Notes under the pieces: generated by a model
What the model was told of the DNA's origin: nothing
What the model saw: only the letters and a program-made list of their open reading frames with translations
Databases searched by the model: none
Made by a program: the position numbers and the translations under genes
Assembly (NCBI RefSeq): GCF_000820505.1
Contig: NZ_JWJD01000001.1
Coordinates: forward strand, 880,403 to 917,700
Length of the DNA stretch: 37,298 bases
Direction of reading: 5' to 3'
From: Geoalkalibacter ferrihydriticus DSM 17813
GTDB lineage: Bacteria; Desulfobacterota; Desulfuromonadia; Desulfuromonadales; Geoalkalibacteraceae
Shown here: piece by piece, positions 18,726-26,878 of the stretch
Layout: every line of letters begins with the position of its first letter
Numbering within the stretch: the stretch's first letter is position 1

Positions 18726-19979
18726 TTAGAAGATGACCTGGGCTTGGAGGCGCAAGATGTTGTCGTCGCGGTTGTCGCGCAGATCGTCCTTGTGGATGGT
18801 GTAGTCGGCCTGGATCTTGGCGCGGTGCTTTTTGTAATAATAGCCGGCGGCGATCTGGAACTGGTTCTGGTCGAACTTGGTCAGGGCCTGGGCGTCGGTG
18901 GAGTCGACGGCCGAGTAGCGCAGGGCGAGTTCGAAGGTCTCGGGGACGATCTGGTAGCCGGCTTGGAGGTAGTAGCCGTCGGCGTCCCAGTCGGAGGCTC
19001 CGTCGGGATCGATGTTGGCGAAGTAGTATTCGGCTGCGGTCGAGAGTCCCATCCACTTGAAGTGGGCATTGAGGGTGGCGGTCCACACATCGACATCGTT
19101 GGAATTTGTAAAATTAATTAAATTGCCATCGTCGTCCATACGATAGATGTTGTTCACATTGACACCGTTGGACAACAGGCCACTATTGACGCTGTTTCTG
19201 TCCGCAGCACTCAAGGACGTGGTCGCGATGGAGGCGCCGAGGTTGAGCAGGGGCTTGGTTTCGTTGAAGCTCGGTTCGTCCATGGCGAAGCGGCCCAAGG
19301 GGTTGATGTCGACGCGCAGGGCCCAGAGGTGGTTGTTCTCGGGATTGGAGCGGTTCTCGCCGTTGCCGTTGAACACCCCGGCCATGTACTCGACCAGGTT
19401 GTCGGAAAAGGCGCCCTTGGCCAGGATGCCGCGGTCGCGGCCGAGGTTGAAGAACCCGTCGGCCAGGGAGCGGTCGACGAACATCTGGCTGCCCGAGGAG
19501 GTGAGCTGCTGGCGGCTGGTGGGGGCCTTGAACTGACCGGCCTGTAGGCTCAGCTCGTCCATGAACTTGTAGCCGAGCACGGCGTCCTTGAGGGAAGAGC
19601 CGCCCCCGCCGCCGAAATCGTGCTGCCACTGGTAATAGAGGTTGGGATTGTAGACGTTACCGCGCATGGAGACGCGCATACGCTGGATGTTGAAGTTGCT
19701 GCTGTTTTCGGCACCCGGTTCATCCTTGTCGGTGTAGGTGTAGCGCACCTGCAGGCGGCCGCCGAGGTGGGCGGTGTAATTGCCGTCGCGGCTCTCGACC
19801 GTGATACCGCGGCCCGGGCGATAGTAAGCCAAATCGTTTTTCTTGACCGCTTCCTGGTAGTCCTCGGCGGAGATGATGCCTTTGTCTCTGAGAATTTCCT
19901 CCAGGGTTTTGGCCTCGGCGGGCAGGCCGAAGCTCAGGGTGGTGGCCGCGATCAGGGCCGCGACAAACGTCTTCTTCAT
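18726..19979 (-). CDS. OprO/OprP-type (phosphate-selective-porin-like) outer-membrane porin
   Basis: This 417-residue outer-membrane beta-barrel has a signal peptide (residues 1-23, ending PAEA), a short helical SLAP-like segment (TLEEILRDKGIISAEDYQEA) and a barrel from about 50 onward. Porin O/P motifs are visible: GGRLQVRYTY, NIQRMRVSMRG, LSLQAGQFKAP and VDRSLADGFFNLGRDRG. The chain ends in Phe, the usual barrel-assembly signal. The name phosphate-selective porin is a family label; substrate selectivity is not shown by sequence. CAACAGGAGGACCACCC precedes the ATG at 19979. A strong terminator follows. Confidence 0.9.
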   Translation of the reverse strand: MKKTFVAALIAATTLSFGLPAEAKTLEEILRDKGIISAEDYQEAVKKNDLAYYRPGRGITVESRDGNYTAHLGGRLQVRYTYTDKDEPGAENSSNFNIQRMRVSMRGNVYNPNLYYQWQHDFGGGGGSSLKDAVLGYKFMDELSLQAGQFKAPTSRQQLTSSGSQMFVDRSLADGFFNLGRDRGILAKGAFSDNLVEYMAGVFNGNGENRSNPENNHLWALRVDINPLGRFAMDEPSFNETKPLLNLGASIATTSLSAADRNSVNSGLLSNGVNVNNIYRMDDDGNLINFTNSNDVDVWTATLNAHFKWMGLSTAAEYYFANIDPDGASDWDADGYYLQAGYQIVPETFELALRYSAVDSTDAQALTKFDQNQFQIAAGYYYKKHRAKIQADYTIHKDDLRDNRDDNILRLQAQVIF

Positions 19980-20011
19980 GGGTGGTCCTCCTGTTGACTT
20001 GCTGAAATAAA

Positions 20012-20053
20012 GCCGCTATGCGGCGTCGGCAAAACAGAGCGGATTTAATCCGC
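20012..20053. repeat. Two inverted repeats in the porin 5' leader
   Basis: GCCGC-TAT-GCGGC at 20012-20024 and the perfect 15-bp palindrome GCGGATT-T-AATCCGC at 20039-20053 lie 33 to 74 bp before the porin start codon. They could be a leader hairpin and an operator for a dimeric regulator. Neither matches a regulator site I know. Confidence 0.45.
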
Positions 20054-20111
20054 CTGATGTTGGGCTGGGGTTAGGGCTCTTTGAGATTTTGATGAGTGTT
20101 TCACGTCGCTG

Positions 20112-20357
20112 CTATTTGTCGTGCATGGTCCAGGGGTCGAGGCCGCAACTGGGGCGATTGCGGCGCAGCAGTCGCGAGAGAAACAGGGCGCAGTCGTCGA
20201 AATCCTCGGAGCGACACAGGTCGCGGCATTTGCGCGCATCGAGGGGCAGGGTTGAAAAGGACGCCTTGCAAGTGCATGTCACATCGCACAGGAAGGGGCA
20301 GTCAGGGCTTAGGCTTACTTCAAGGGGGGCCGGGTCGTTGAGACTGAGGGCAAGCAT
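20112..20357 (-). CDS. Small cysteine-rich protein, 81 aa
   Basis: This is an 81-residue cytoplasmic protein with eight Cys at positions 20, 24, 28, 30, 44, 48, 56 and 71. The pattern CPFLCDVTCTC followed by CRDLC suggests a metal or Fe-S site. The start ATG at 20357 follows CGGAGGATTAAAA, which is convincing. It lies 132 bp upstream of the porin gene in the same direction. I do not recognise a named family. The Cys clustering and ribosome site support it as a real gene. Confidence 0.7.
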   Translation of the reverse strand: MLALSLNDPAPLEVSLSPDCPFLCDVTCTCKASFSTLPLDARKCRDLCRSEDFDDCALFLSRLLRRNRPSCGLDPWTMHDK

Positions 20358-20444
20358 TTTTAATCCTCCGAAATTCACTGTTGAACTTGCGCAAGAGTGC
20401 CGGAGAGATGTTATGGGATTGTTTGGGAAAAATATGGATTCAGT

Positions 20445-22061
20445 TTAATTGATCAGAATCTTGAGCTTGCGGTCGAAGGCCGCCTCGAACAAGTCGCTTT
20501 TGCTCTCGCCGCCGTAGACTTCCACAGACAGATCCTCGGCGCCGCTCAGGCGGATGCGCAGTTCGCGTGCGTCGAGCCCGCATTCGATGCTTTTAACCAT
20601 CCGGTTGCGGCGGCGATCAAGGCCGTCGGCCAGGCGCAGAATACCACCCAGACGTTTAATGGTCCGTTGATCCTCCGCCGTGAGGCCCTGAAGATTGTCA
20701 TGGCTTTTCTTGGGGAGGGCGCGCCGGTGGTAGCGTGCCACGTTGGCGATGATTTCCTGCTCGCGGGGACTGAAGCCGAACAGGCTGGCATGGCGGATGA
20801 GATGGTAGCTATGCTTATGGTGGCGGGCGTAGTTGATGAAATAGCCGATGTCGTGCAGCAGGGCGGCGGCTTCGAGCAGGTGGCGGTGGCGCGGCAGCAG
20901 ATGGAAATCGGGAGCGAGGGCGTCGAAAATGTTCAACGCCAGTTGCGCCACCTGGTCAGCGTGGTCTTCATTGAAATGGCAGGAGCGGGCGAATTTCAAA
21001 ACCGTTGAGCGCCAATCGGCGGCGGGCGTCTCGCGTGAGGCCAGGCCGTGCTTTTCCAGACTGCGCAGAATCAGGCCGTGGCGGATCCCGCGTTCGTTTA
21101 TCTTGAGAATGTTGGTGCCGAAGCGGCGCATGATTTCATCCACCACTGTCATGCCGGCGACGATGATGTCGGCCCGCTCCGGAGCCAGGCCCGGCACGGC
21201 GCGGCGTTCGCTTAGAGGCTTGCGCGCCAGCATGGCGAGCAGATGGACGACTTCCGAGCGCAGCACGTCGTAGCCCTGAACGCTGCTGAACTGTTCGCGC
21301 CGCTGCGCCATGACCATGGCGGCGATGGTTGTCATCGCCCCCCCCGAGCCGATCAGGCACTGGATACCCCCATCTTGGTCGGAGAGACTCTTTTTTAAGG
21401 CAGCGCGGATATATTTGCGCAAGCGCTTATGTTGCTCTGGGCTGATGGGGTCCTTGGGCAGAAACTTTTCGGTGAGGACCACGGCGCCCAGTTCCAGGGA
21501 AAAGATATCCTCGATGTGGGCTCCCATGGTGGAGACGATTTCCGCGCTGCCTCCGCCGATGTCGACCAGAGCGTAGCGCAGGTTTTCCATCTCAAAACTG
21601 CTACGCGCGCTGAGAAAGGCCAGCTCGGCCTCTTCCTCGCCGGAAATGATTTCGATGTCCAGACCCAGATCCTGTTTGACAGCTGCGACGAAGGCCCGCC
21701 CGTTGTGTGCCTGGCGCACCGCACTGGTGGCTACCGCTTCCACGGCCGCAACCCCATAGCCTTGCTGAATTTTGCTCATGCGCGCCAAGGCTTCGCAGGC
21801 GCGCGCCCAGGCCGCGGGGGATATCTCGCCGCTCTGTGTAAGCCCTTCGCCGAGGCGCACCGTGGCTTTTTCATCATCGAGAACCTGGAATTCGCCACCG
21901 GGGCGCGCCTCCACCACGATGGAGCGAATCGAGTTGGTACCAATATCGATGGCGGCCAGGCGCCGGTTCTCGGACTGGGGTGCGGTCGCAGCGTCCTGGG
22001 CGTCGCCGTCCTGCAACGCTTGTTTGGTCTTTTTTATGGCAATGGGTCTCAATGCTGACAT
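20445..22061 (-). CDS. ppx: Exopolyphosphatase / guanosine pentaphosphate phosphatase with HD domain
   Basis: This 538-residue protein of the Ppx/GppA family hydrolyses polyphosphate or pppGpp. The N-terminal actin-like domain has AAIDIGTNSIRSIV at about 36-49, the middle phosphate motif VDIGGGSAEI and IGSGGAMTTIAA. An HD-type domain follows at about 350-510 with LLHDIGYFINYARHHKHS. These are the parts of a full-length Ppx. Polyphosphate versus pppGpp preference cannot be read. Start ATG at 22061 after AAGGATATCC. It sits 22 bp after sixA and is likely co-transcribed with it. Confidence 0.93.
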   Translation of the reverse strand: MSALRPIAIKKTKQALQDGDAQDAATAPQSENRRLAAIDIGTNSIRSIVVEARPGGEFQVLDDEKATVRLGEGLTQSGEISPAAWARACEALARMSKIQQGYGVAAVEAVATSAVRQAHNGRAFVAAVKQDLGLDIEIISGEEEAELAFLSARSSFEMENLRYALVDIGGGSAEIVSTMGAHIEDIFSLELGAVVLTEKFLPKDPISPEQHKRLRKYIRAALKKSLSDQDGGIQCLIGSGGAMTTIAAMVMAQRREQFSSVQGYDVLRSEVVHLLAMLARKPLSERRAVPGLAPERADIIVAGMTVVDEIMRRFGTNILKINERGIRHGLILRSLEKHGLASRETPAADWRSTVLKFARSCHFNEDHADQVAQLALNIFDALAPDFHLLPRHRHLLEAAALLHDIGYFINYARHHKHSYHLIRHASLFGFSPREQEIIANVARYHRRALPKKSHDNLQGLTAEDQRTIKRLGGILRLADGLDRRRNRMVKSIECGLDARELRIRLSGAEDLSVEVYGGESKSDLFEAAFDRKLKILIN

Positions 22062-22083
22062 GGATATCCTTAGCGGCTCAGGC

Positions 22084-22590
22084 TCAGTGAGAGGTCAGGG
22101 TTGCCGGGTCGGTGTAGAATTCCCCTTTGGCCAGCAGCCACAGAAAACGTGCGCCCTGTTCCTCGGCTTGGGGTTCCCATTCGAGGGCCAGAACGCCGCC
22201 CTTGCTCAAGGAAAAGGCTTCGGACACTTTCAGCAGCGCACCGCCGATTTCGCCCAAATCAGGTTCATGGCCGACGCAGGCCAGGGAGTTGACCCCGGGA
22301 TGGCGGGCGAGCAGCTTGCGCAACTGCGCGAGGCTAAAGCCGGGAGCGAGCAATTCATCAACGGGCAGCAGCCCTTTAAAGCTCAGCGCATCGGCAAGGA
22401 TTTCCGCAGTTTGCACCGCGCGCACCAAGGGGCTTGAGACGATGACTTCCGGAGCCATGCCTTTTTTTCTCAGGCTTGCGGCCGCGCTGCGGAAGCGCTC
22501 GCGGCCTTCGGGGGTCAGATAGCGATTCTCCTCGGGGATGTCGAATGATCTTTCCACGGCCTTGGCATGCCGGACGAGAAACAGCTGCAT
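22084..22590 (-). CDS. sixA: SixA-type phosphohistidine phosphatase
   Basis: This 168-residue histidine phosphatase of the phosphoglycerate mutase-like superfamily has its N-terminal catalytic motif LVRHAKA (His8) and a second His in VGHEPDL. SixA enzymes remove phosphate from phosphohistidine on HPt-type or PTS proteins. The start at ATG 22590 is supported by GGAGGTGTTTTC; an upstream in-frame start would place this site inside the gene. The gene lies 22 bp ahead of ppx. The substrate is not shown by the sequence. Confidence 0.9.
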   Translation of the reverse strand: MQLFLVRHAKAVERSFDIPEENRYLTPEGRERFRSAAASLRKKGMAPEVIVSSPLVRAVQTAEILADALSFKGLLPVDELLAPGFSLAQLRKLLARHPGVNSLACVGHEPDLGEIGGALLKVSEAFSLSKGGVLALEWEPQAEEQGARFLWLLAKGEFYTDPATLTSH

Positions 22591-22682
22591 GAAAACACCT
22601 CCGCAATCGATACCCAATGGCGTTTCGGCTTTTCTTTCTAGGATAATAACATTTTGTTGGGAACCTGTGAGGGCCGGGCGGG

Positions 22683-22722
22683 AAAAAACGCAGAAGCGCC
22701 GCCTGCGCGCGGGCAGGCGGCG
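22683..22722 (-). terminator. Probable terminator after the beta-barrel protein gene
   Basis: A perfect 10-bp GC stem (22697-22706 and 22713-22722, 6-nt loop) lies just after the stop of the gene at 22731. A T6 run follows on the minus strand at 22688-22683, about 8 nt from the stem. The gap makes it a slightly imperfect terminator. Confidence 0.7.
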
Positions 22723-22730
22723 GGAAATGC

Positions 22731-23390
22731 TCAGAAGTTCAGGCGCAAGCCGAAAGTGAGATTGTGCGTGGCATAATCCATCTCGTTACGCACCCCTGCC
22801 ACGTCGGTAAAGGTTGCATCCAGGGTGGCGAAATAGCGATACCCGAGATCCAGGCTCAGGTGTCGGCCCACGGGCAGACCCACCCCGCCTCCGACTTGAT
22901 AGGCAAAGCGGGTGTCGCTGTCGTCGCTGAAACTGGGGTTGTCGAACACCAGGCGCGCGGCGCCCAGGCCCCCGCCGAAAAAGGGCACGAAGATGCTGTC
23001 GGTCTGGATGTCGATCCAAGTGTTGGCCATCAGGCTGGTGACCTTCATCTCTCCGCCGGCTGAGCGAAAACCCGCGCCTTGCTCAACCATGTCCACATCG
23101 TTTTGGCGCGCCGCCACCTCGAGTTCAATGCGCCCGGTGATGTTGTCATATTTGCTGAAATAGTGTCCGGTGTTGTAGCCCAGGGCGAGACCTGCATGGC
23201 CCCCCCAGTCGAACTCAACGATGAGGCGGCGGTCACCTTGCGTGGAGCGCAGGGCGGAATCTTCCAGATACTGGGTGCCGGCAAAGGCGCCGAGGTAAAA
23301 ACCGGTCTGGGCCAGGGCCGGTGTGGCGATGAGTGCCAGGGCCAGGATCAGGGATGCGGTAAAAACGCGCTGTCTCAAAGAAGCCTCCAT
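22731..23390 (-). CDS. Outer-membrane beta-barrel protein (OmpA/OMP-b-brl-like)
   Basis: This is a 219-residue protein from the ATG at 23390. It has a signal peptide ending in PALAQ and an eight-strand-like barrel rich in alternating aromatic and polar residues (GFYLGAFAGTQYLED, LSLDLGYRYFATLDA). It ends in LRLNF with C-terminal Phe, the barrel-assembly signal. No OmpA peptidoglycan domain is present. The start is uncertain: a GTG at 23411 is also in frame, and neither has a good ribosome site. The 65-bp repeat at 23415-23479 lies 24 bp upstream of the ATG, so it probably lies in the promoter or leader. Function is unknown. Confidence 0.82.
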   Translation of the reverse strand: MEASLRQRVFTASLILALALIATPALAQTGFYLGAFAGTQYLEDSALRSTQGDRRLIVEFDWGGHAGLALGYNTGHYFSKYDNITGRIELEVAARQNDVDMVEQGAGFRSAGGEMKVTSLMANTWIDIQTDSIFVPFFGGGLGAARLVFDNPSFSDDSDTRFAYQVGGGVGLPVGRHLSLDLGYRYFATLDATFTDVAGVRNEMDYATHNLTFGLRLNF

Positions 23391-23414
23391 CTGCGGGTTG
23401 ATTGTGGACACACA

Positions 23415-23479
23415 GTAACTGTTTCAGCAGGTAGCGCAGGCCGCGGTGGCACTGTCCGACGTTATATCTGAATAGTTAC
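23415..23479. repeat. Short repeat with related inverted ends
   Basis: This 65-bp element has left end GTAACTGTTTCAGC and right end CTGAATAGTTAC (inverted: GTAACTATTCAG). Its right half (CTGTCCGACGTT) resembles the right end of the longer repeats (CTGTCGGACGCT, CTCTCGGACGTT). It looks like an internally deleted or divergent copy. It sits just upstream of the beta-barrel gene. Confidence 0.65.
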
Positions 23480-23569
23480 CAACAAACAAAATAAAAGTAG
23501 GTGTTTGGCCTGTTGCTGTCAACGGCAAATCACGGTTGTGCTATATTTGACAGGATCGAAATTCAAATG

Positions 23570-23703
23570 GTAACCGTTCAGCATGCACCGCAGGGTACGG
23601 CGGCATCGCGTGCGGCAAAAACGCACCTGCGGCTCAAACATTTGCCGCAGCACTCAACCGCCGCACCCTGGGGTACTCTCGGACGTTGCCGCTGAATAGT
23701 GAC
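23570..23703. repeat. Dispersed MITE-like repeat, copy 2
   Basis: This 134-bp element is bounded by GTAACCGTTCAGC and GCTGAATAGTGAC, which are inverted repeats of each other with a few mismatches. It is closely related to the copy at 16107-16238, with the core GGCTCAAACATTTGCC extended to 34 identical bases. It begins 90 bp after the short repeat at 23415-23479 and ends 39 bp before the start of the small Cys protein gene, so it probably supplies or overlaps that gene's promoter. No coding capacity is evident. Confidence 0.78.
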
Positions 23704-23742
23704 ATCAAATGTTCCCCAAATTGTCAGTGCGGAGGTATTGAG

Positions 23743-23898
23743 ATGGGAAGCTGCCAGAAAGGCAAGTCCGAAACCGATCCCCATCCGGGCGCCTACAAAT
23801 GCAAGAAATGTGGTGCAGTGTCGGAAAAGGATAAACACTTGTGCGACGCCAAAAAGATCAAAGGGTCAGACAAGGAAAAGAAGAAAAAAAAGAAATGA
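23743..23898 (+). CDS. Small zinc-ribbon-like basic protein, 51 aa
   Basis: This 51-residue protein starts at an ATG after GGAGGTATTGAG. Cys4 and the set CKKCGAVSEKDKHLC (residues 20-34) could form a zinc site. The C terminus is a lysine-rich tail (nine Lys in the last ten or so residues), suggesting nucleic acid or ribosome binding. Similar small proteins occur in related anaerobes, but no role is known to me. It is convergent with the EF-G gene, whose stop lies 8 bp away. Confidence 0.7.
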   Translation: MGSCQKGKSETDPHPGAYKCKKCGAVSEKDKHLCDAKKIKGSDKEKKKKKK

Positions 23899-23905
23899 TC
23901 CGGGG

Positions 23906-25969
23906 TTAGAGACCGAAGCGGCGCAGTGTTTCAGCTGGTGCCTGATCAAAGTGAGAAAACTCCAGGGAGTAGCTGCCCCTTCCCTTGGTTGCGCTGCGCA
24001 GTTCGGTCATGTAGCCGAACATCTCGACCAGGGGAACCTTGGCGCGGATGACATCGGTGTCGCCGCGTGACAGCATCCCCTCCACCTGGCCGCGTTTCTG
24101 CGGCAAGGCGCCAAGAACCTTGCCGGTGTAATCGGCGGGTGCCGTCAATTCCAGGGCCATGACCGGCTCTAGAAGGGTCGGGGCGGCTTCACGGGCGGCG
24201 CGGGAGAAGCCGCGCTGAGCGGCGGCGCGCAGACCCAGTTCGGTCGTGTGTCCGGCCACCAGGGGCGCCTCTTCGACAAGGATGCGCACATCCGTGAGGG
24301 GATAGCCCGTTCGCACTCCCCCACGGCAGGCTTGCCGCAAGCTGTCCTCAACCAGGGTGCGCCAAGGGGCGGGCAGGGCCTCGGCCACGCCGGGAGCAAA
24401 GGCGATTTCCAGCCCGCTGTTGCGCGCCAGGGGTTCCAGAAGCAGCAGCACCTCGCCCTGATGGCGGCGGCCGTCGATCTCGCGATCAAAGATTTCGTGA
24501 TGACGGCGGCTGCGGGTGAGGGTCTCGCGGAAGACCACCTGGGGGCGTCCGGTCTTGACCTCTACCCCGAAGTCGCGTGCCAGGCGATCGACGACCACCT
24601 CCAGGTGCAATTCACCCATGCCGGTAAGGATGGTCTGGCCCGTTTCGGCGTCTTCGCGCACGCGAAAGGTCGGATCTTCCCATTGCAGCTTTTCCAGGGC
24701 CGGAATCAGGCGCTCGCGGTCGTCCACGGCGCGTGCCTCCACCGCCACCGAAACAACCGGTTCGGGCAGGGTCAGTCCGGCGAGCAGCAGTGGGCGCTCA
24801 GGGCGGCACAGGGTGTCGCCGGTGAGCACATCTTTGAGACCGGTGGCGGCGACGATGTCGCCGGCGCGCGCCTCGTCGATGCGCTCGCGCTTATGGGCAT
24901 GCATGAGAAACAGCCGGGCCAGGCGGTCCTCGCCGCCGCGGGTGCTGTTGAGCAGGACATCGCCTGAGACGATGCGTCCCGAGTAGAGGCGCAGATAAGT
25001 CAGCTTGCGTCCCTCGTCGGAGAGGACTTTGAAGGCCAGGGCGCACAACGGACCCAGGGGGTCGCAGGGCAGTTCGATCCTGTTCTCCGTGTCTGGTTCC
25101 CGGGCTTCGACGGGAGGTGTTTCCAGGGGCGAGGGCAGATATTCGATTACGCCGTCGAGCAAGGGCTGAATGCCTTTATTGCGCAGGGCTGAGCCGAGAA
25201 AGGTCGGGTACAGGCGACAGGCGAGGGTGCCGCGGCGCAACGCGGTGCGAACCCGCTCCAGGGAGGGCGCACGTCCCTCAACAAAGTCCGCCATGACCTC
25301 GTCGTCGAAATCGGCGGCGGCCTCGATAGCCCTGTCACGCGCCGCCCGGGCGGCGGCGGCCAATTCATCAGGAATGGGCCGGCGTGTAACTTCGGCTCCT
25401 TGATCGTCTTCGGAAAAGCTCAGCGCCTCCTGCGCAAGAACATCGATGACCCCGCGAAAGGCTCCTTCCACCCCCCAGGGCAATTGCAGGAGTATCGCCC
25501 GCGCCGCCAGCTTGTCACCGATTTGCCGCACAACCGCGTCGACATCGGCGCCGACCCGGTCGAGCTTGTTGATGAGGCAGATGCGCGGCACCCTGTAGCG
25601 ATCCGCCTGGCGCCATACGGATTCACTTTGCGGCTGCACCCCTTCCACAGCACTGAAAATCGCCACCGCTCCGTCCAGTACGCGCAATGAGCGTTCGACC
25701 TCAATGGTGAAGTCGATGTGCCCGGGAGTATCGATGAGATTGAGCCAGTGGTCGCGCCAACGACAGGCCGTGCTGGTGGCGGTAATGGTAATCCCGCGCT
25801 CCTGCTCCTGGGGCATCCAGTCCATCACCGCGGTTCCCTCGTGAACTTCGCCGAGCTTGTGGGTTTCGCCGGTGTAGAACAGGATGCGTTCGGAAACGGT
25901 GGTTTTTCCCGCATCGATGTGCGAGATGATGCCGAGGTTGCGGATGCGCGAGAGTTCCGGTGCCTTCAT
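23906..25969 (-). CDS. fusA2: Elongation factor G, second type
   Basis: This 687-residue translational GTPase has the G1 motif HIDAGKTT (17-24), G2 in RGITITAT (59-65), G3 DTPGH (80-84) and G4 NKLDR (134-138). Domains II to V of EF-G follow, ending in [23 protein letters not shown]. The gene stands alone, away from any rpsL-rpsG-tuf cluster, and its mid-region is divergent, so it is probably a paralogue (EF-G2 type) rather than the main EF-G. Paralogues may act in ribosome recycling or under stress. Promoter at 26020-26047, start ATG 25969. Confidence 0.92.
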   Translation of the reverse strand: MKAPELSRIRNLGIISHIDAGKTTVSERILFYTGETHKLGEVHEGTAVMDWMPQEQERGITITATSTACRWRDHWLNLIDTPGHIDFTIEVERSLRVLDGAVAIFSAVEGVQPQSESVWRQADRYRVPRICLINKLDRVGADVDAVVRQIGDKLAARAILLQLPWGVEGAFRGVIDVLAQEALSFSEDDQGAEVTRRPIPDELAAAARAARDRAIEAAADFDDEVMADFVEGRAPSLERVRTALRRGTLACRLYPTFLGSALRNKGIQPLLDGVIEYLPSPLETPPVEAREPDTENRIELPCDPLGPLCALAFKVLSDEGRKLTYLRLYSGRIVSGDVLLNSTRGGEDRLARLFLMHAHKRERIDEARAGDIVAATGLKDVLTGDTLCRPERPLLLAGLTLPEPVVSVAVEARAVDDRERLIPALEKLQWEDPTFRVREDAETGQTILTGMGELHLEVVVDRLARDFGVEVKTGRPQVVFRETLTRSRRHHEIFDREIDGRRHQGEVLLLLEPLARNSGLEIAFAPGVAEALPAPWRTLVEDSLRQACRGGVRTGYPLTDVRILVEEAPLVAGHTTELGLRAAAQRGFSRAAREAAPTLLEPVMALELTAPADYTGKVLGALPQKRGQVEGMLSRGDTDVIRAKVPLVEMFGYMTELRSATKGRGSYSLEFSHFDQAPAETLRRFGL

Positions 25970-26019
25970 GGACGCCTCAAAAAAGCAAAAACTGCAATGA
26001 TGCTCAGGAGATTTGCTTG

Positions 26020-26047
26020 ATTATAGCGAAACCTGCGGGTTCGGCAA
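26020..26047 (-). promoter_or_regulatory. Sigma-70-like promoter of the EF-G gene
   Basis: On the minus strand TTGCCG at 26047-26042 and a perfect TATAAT at 26025-26020 are separated by 16 bp. The leader to the ATG at 25969 is about 45 nt. The motif match is direct; activity is inferred. Confidence 0.6.
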
Positions 26048-26066
26048 GCTATCCGGAATACTGAGG

Positions 26067-26876
26067 TTAGAAGGCAAAGGAAATGCGTTGCCCATCGAAG
26101 GCGAATTCGACCCCGGAGGGCAGGTTTTGCGAATCGCGATGATGGTCGATATCGTGGCTCAGATGGGTGAGGATGATGCGTTTGACCTGCATCTCCTTCA
26201 TGGCGGCCACGGCCTGGGGAATGTTGAAGTGGGTATTGTGCGGGCGGAAACGCAACCCGTCGATAATGGCCGTATGTACGCCTGCGAGCAGCGGGCGCGA
26301 TGTTTCGGGAATGGCGCTGCAATCCGTCAGATAGGCGAAGGGGCCGACACGGAACCCCAGGGACCTGCCTTCGCCGTGCTGGAGGGGAACGGGGGCAATG
26401 GGCAGCCCGCACAGACTGACGGGGCCGCTGATAACCTGTGGGTTGAGGCGCGGGCGATAGCCGGGCGCGAGATTGTCGTCGAAAATGTAGGCGAACACGC
26501 GCTGAATGCCGGCGATGGTCTCCGCGTCGCCGAAAATCGGGATTGCCGGGCCGCCCTTCATGTTGAAGGCGCGCAAGTCGTCGATGCCGTTGACATGGTC
26601 GGCGTGGGTGTGGGTATAGAGGACCGCGTCGAGGTGATCTATGCCCTCGCGCAGGGCCTGCTGGCGCAGATCCGTGGCGCTGTCGATGAGAATGTTGCAA
26701 TCACCGGTGCGCAGCAGCAGGCTGCAGCGGGTGCGTTGGTTTTCGGCGATGTTTGAGGTGCACACCGCGCAGGAGCACCCCAGGGTCGGCACCCCTGTCG
26801 AGGTGCCCGAGCCGAGAACGATGATGTCAAGATGCCTGGTATTCACGGATGGGGTTGTCCGTTGCCCGTTGTTCAC
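26067..26876 (-). CDS. MBL-fold metal-dependent hydrolase, PhnP-like
   Basis: This 269-residue metallo-beta-lactamase-fold protein has an N-terminal VLGSGTSTGVPTLGCSCAVC with a Cys cluster typical of PhnP-type proteins, then HTHADH at 89-94, and later metal residues in LQHGEG, YLTDCS and LTHLSHD. PhnP hydrolyses cyclic phosphodiesters, but this group has mixed functions, so the substrate is not assigned. The start is a GTG at 26876, only 2 nt after the chemoreceptor stop codon, which suggests read-through translation. A GTG at codon 11 is an alternative. Confidence 0.85.
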   Translation of the reverse strand: MNNGQRTTPSVNTRHLDIIVLGSGTSTGVPTLGCSCAVCTSNIAENQRTRCSLLLRTGDCNILIDSATDLRQQALREGIDHLDAVLYTHTHADHVNGIDDLRAFNMKGGPAIPIFGDAETIAGIQRVFAYIFDDNLAPGYRPRLNPQVISGPVSLCGLPIAPVPLQHGEGRSLGFRVGPFAYLTDCSAIPETSRPLLAGVHTAIIDGLRFRPHNTHFNIPQAVAAMKEMQVKRIILTHLSHDIDHHRDSQNLPSGVEFAFDGQRISFAF

Positions 26877-26878
26877 TT

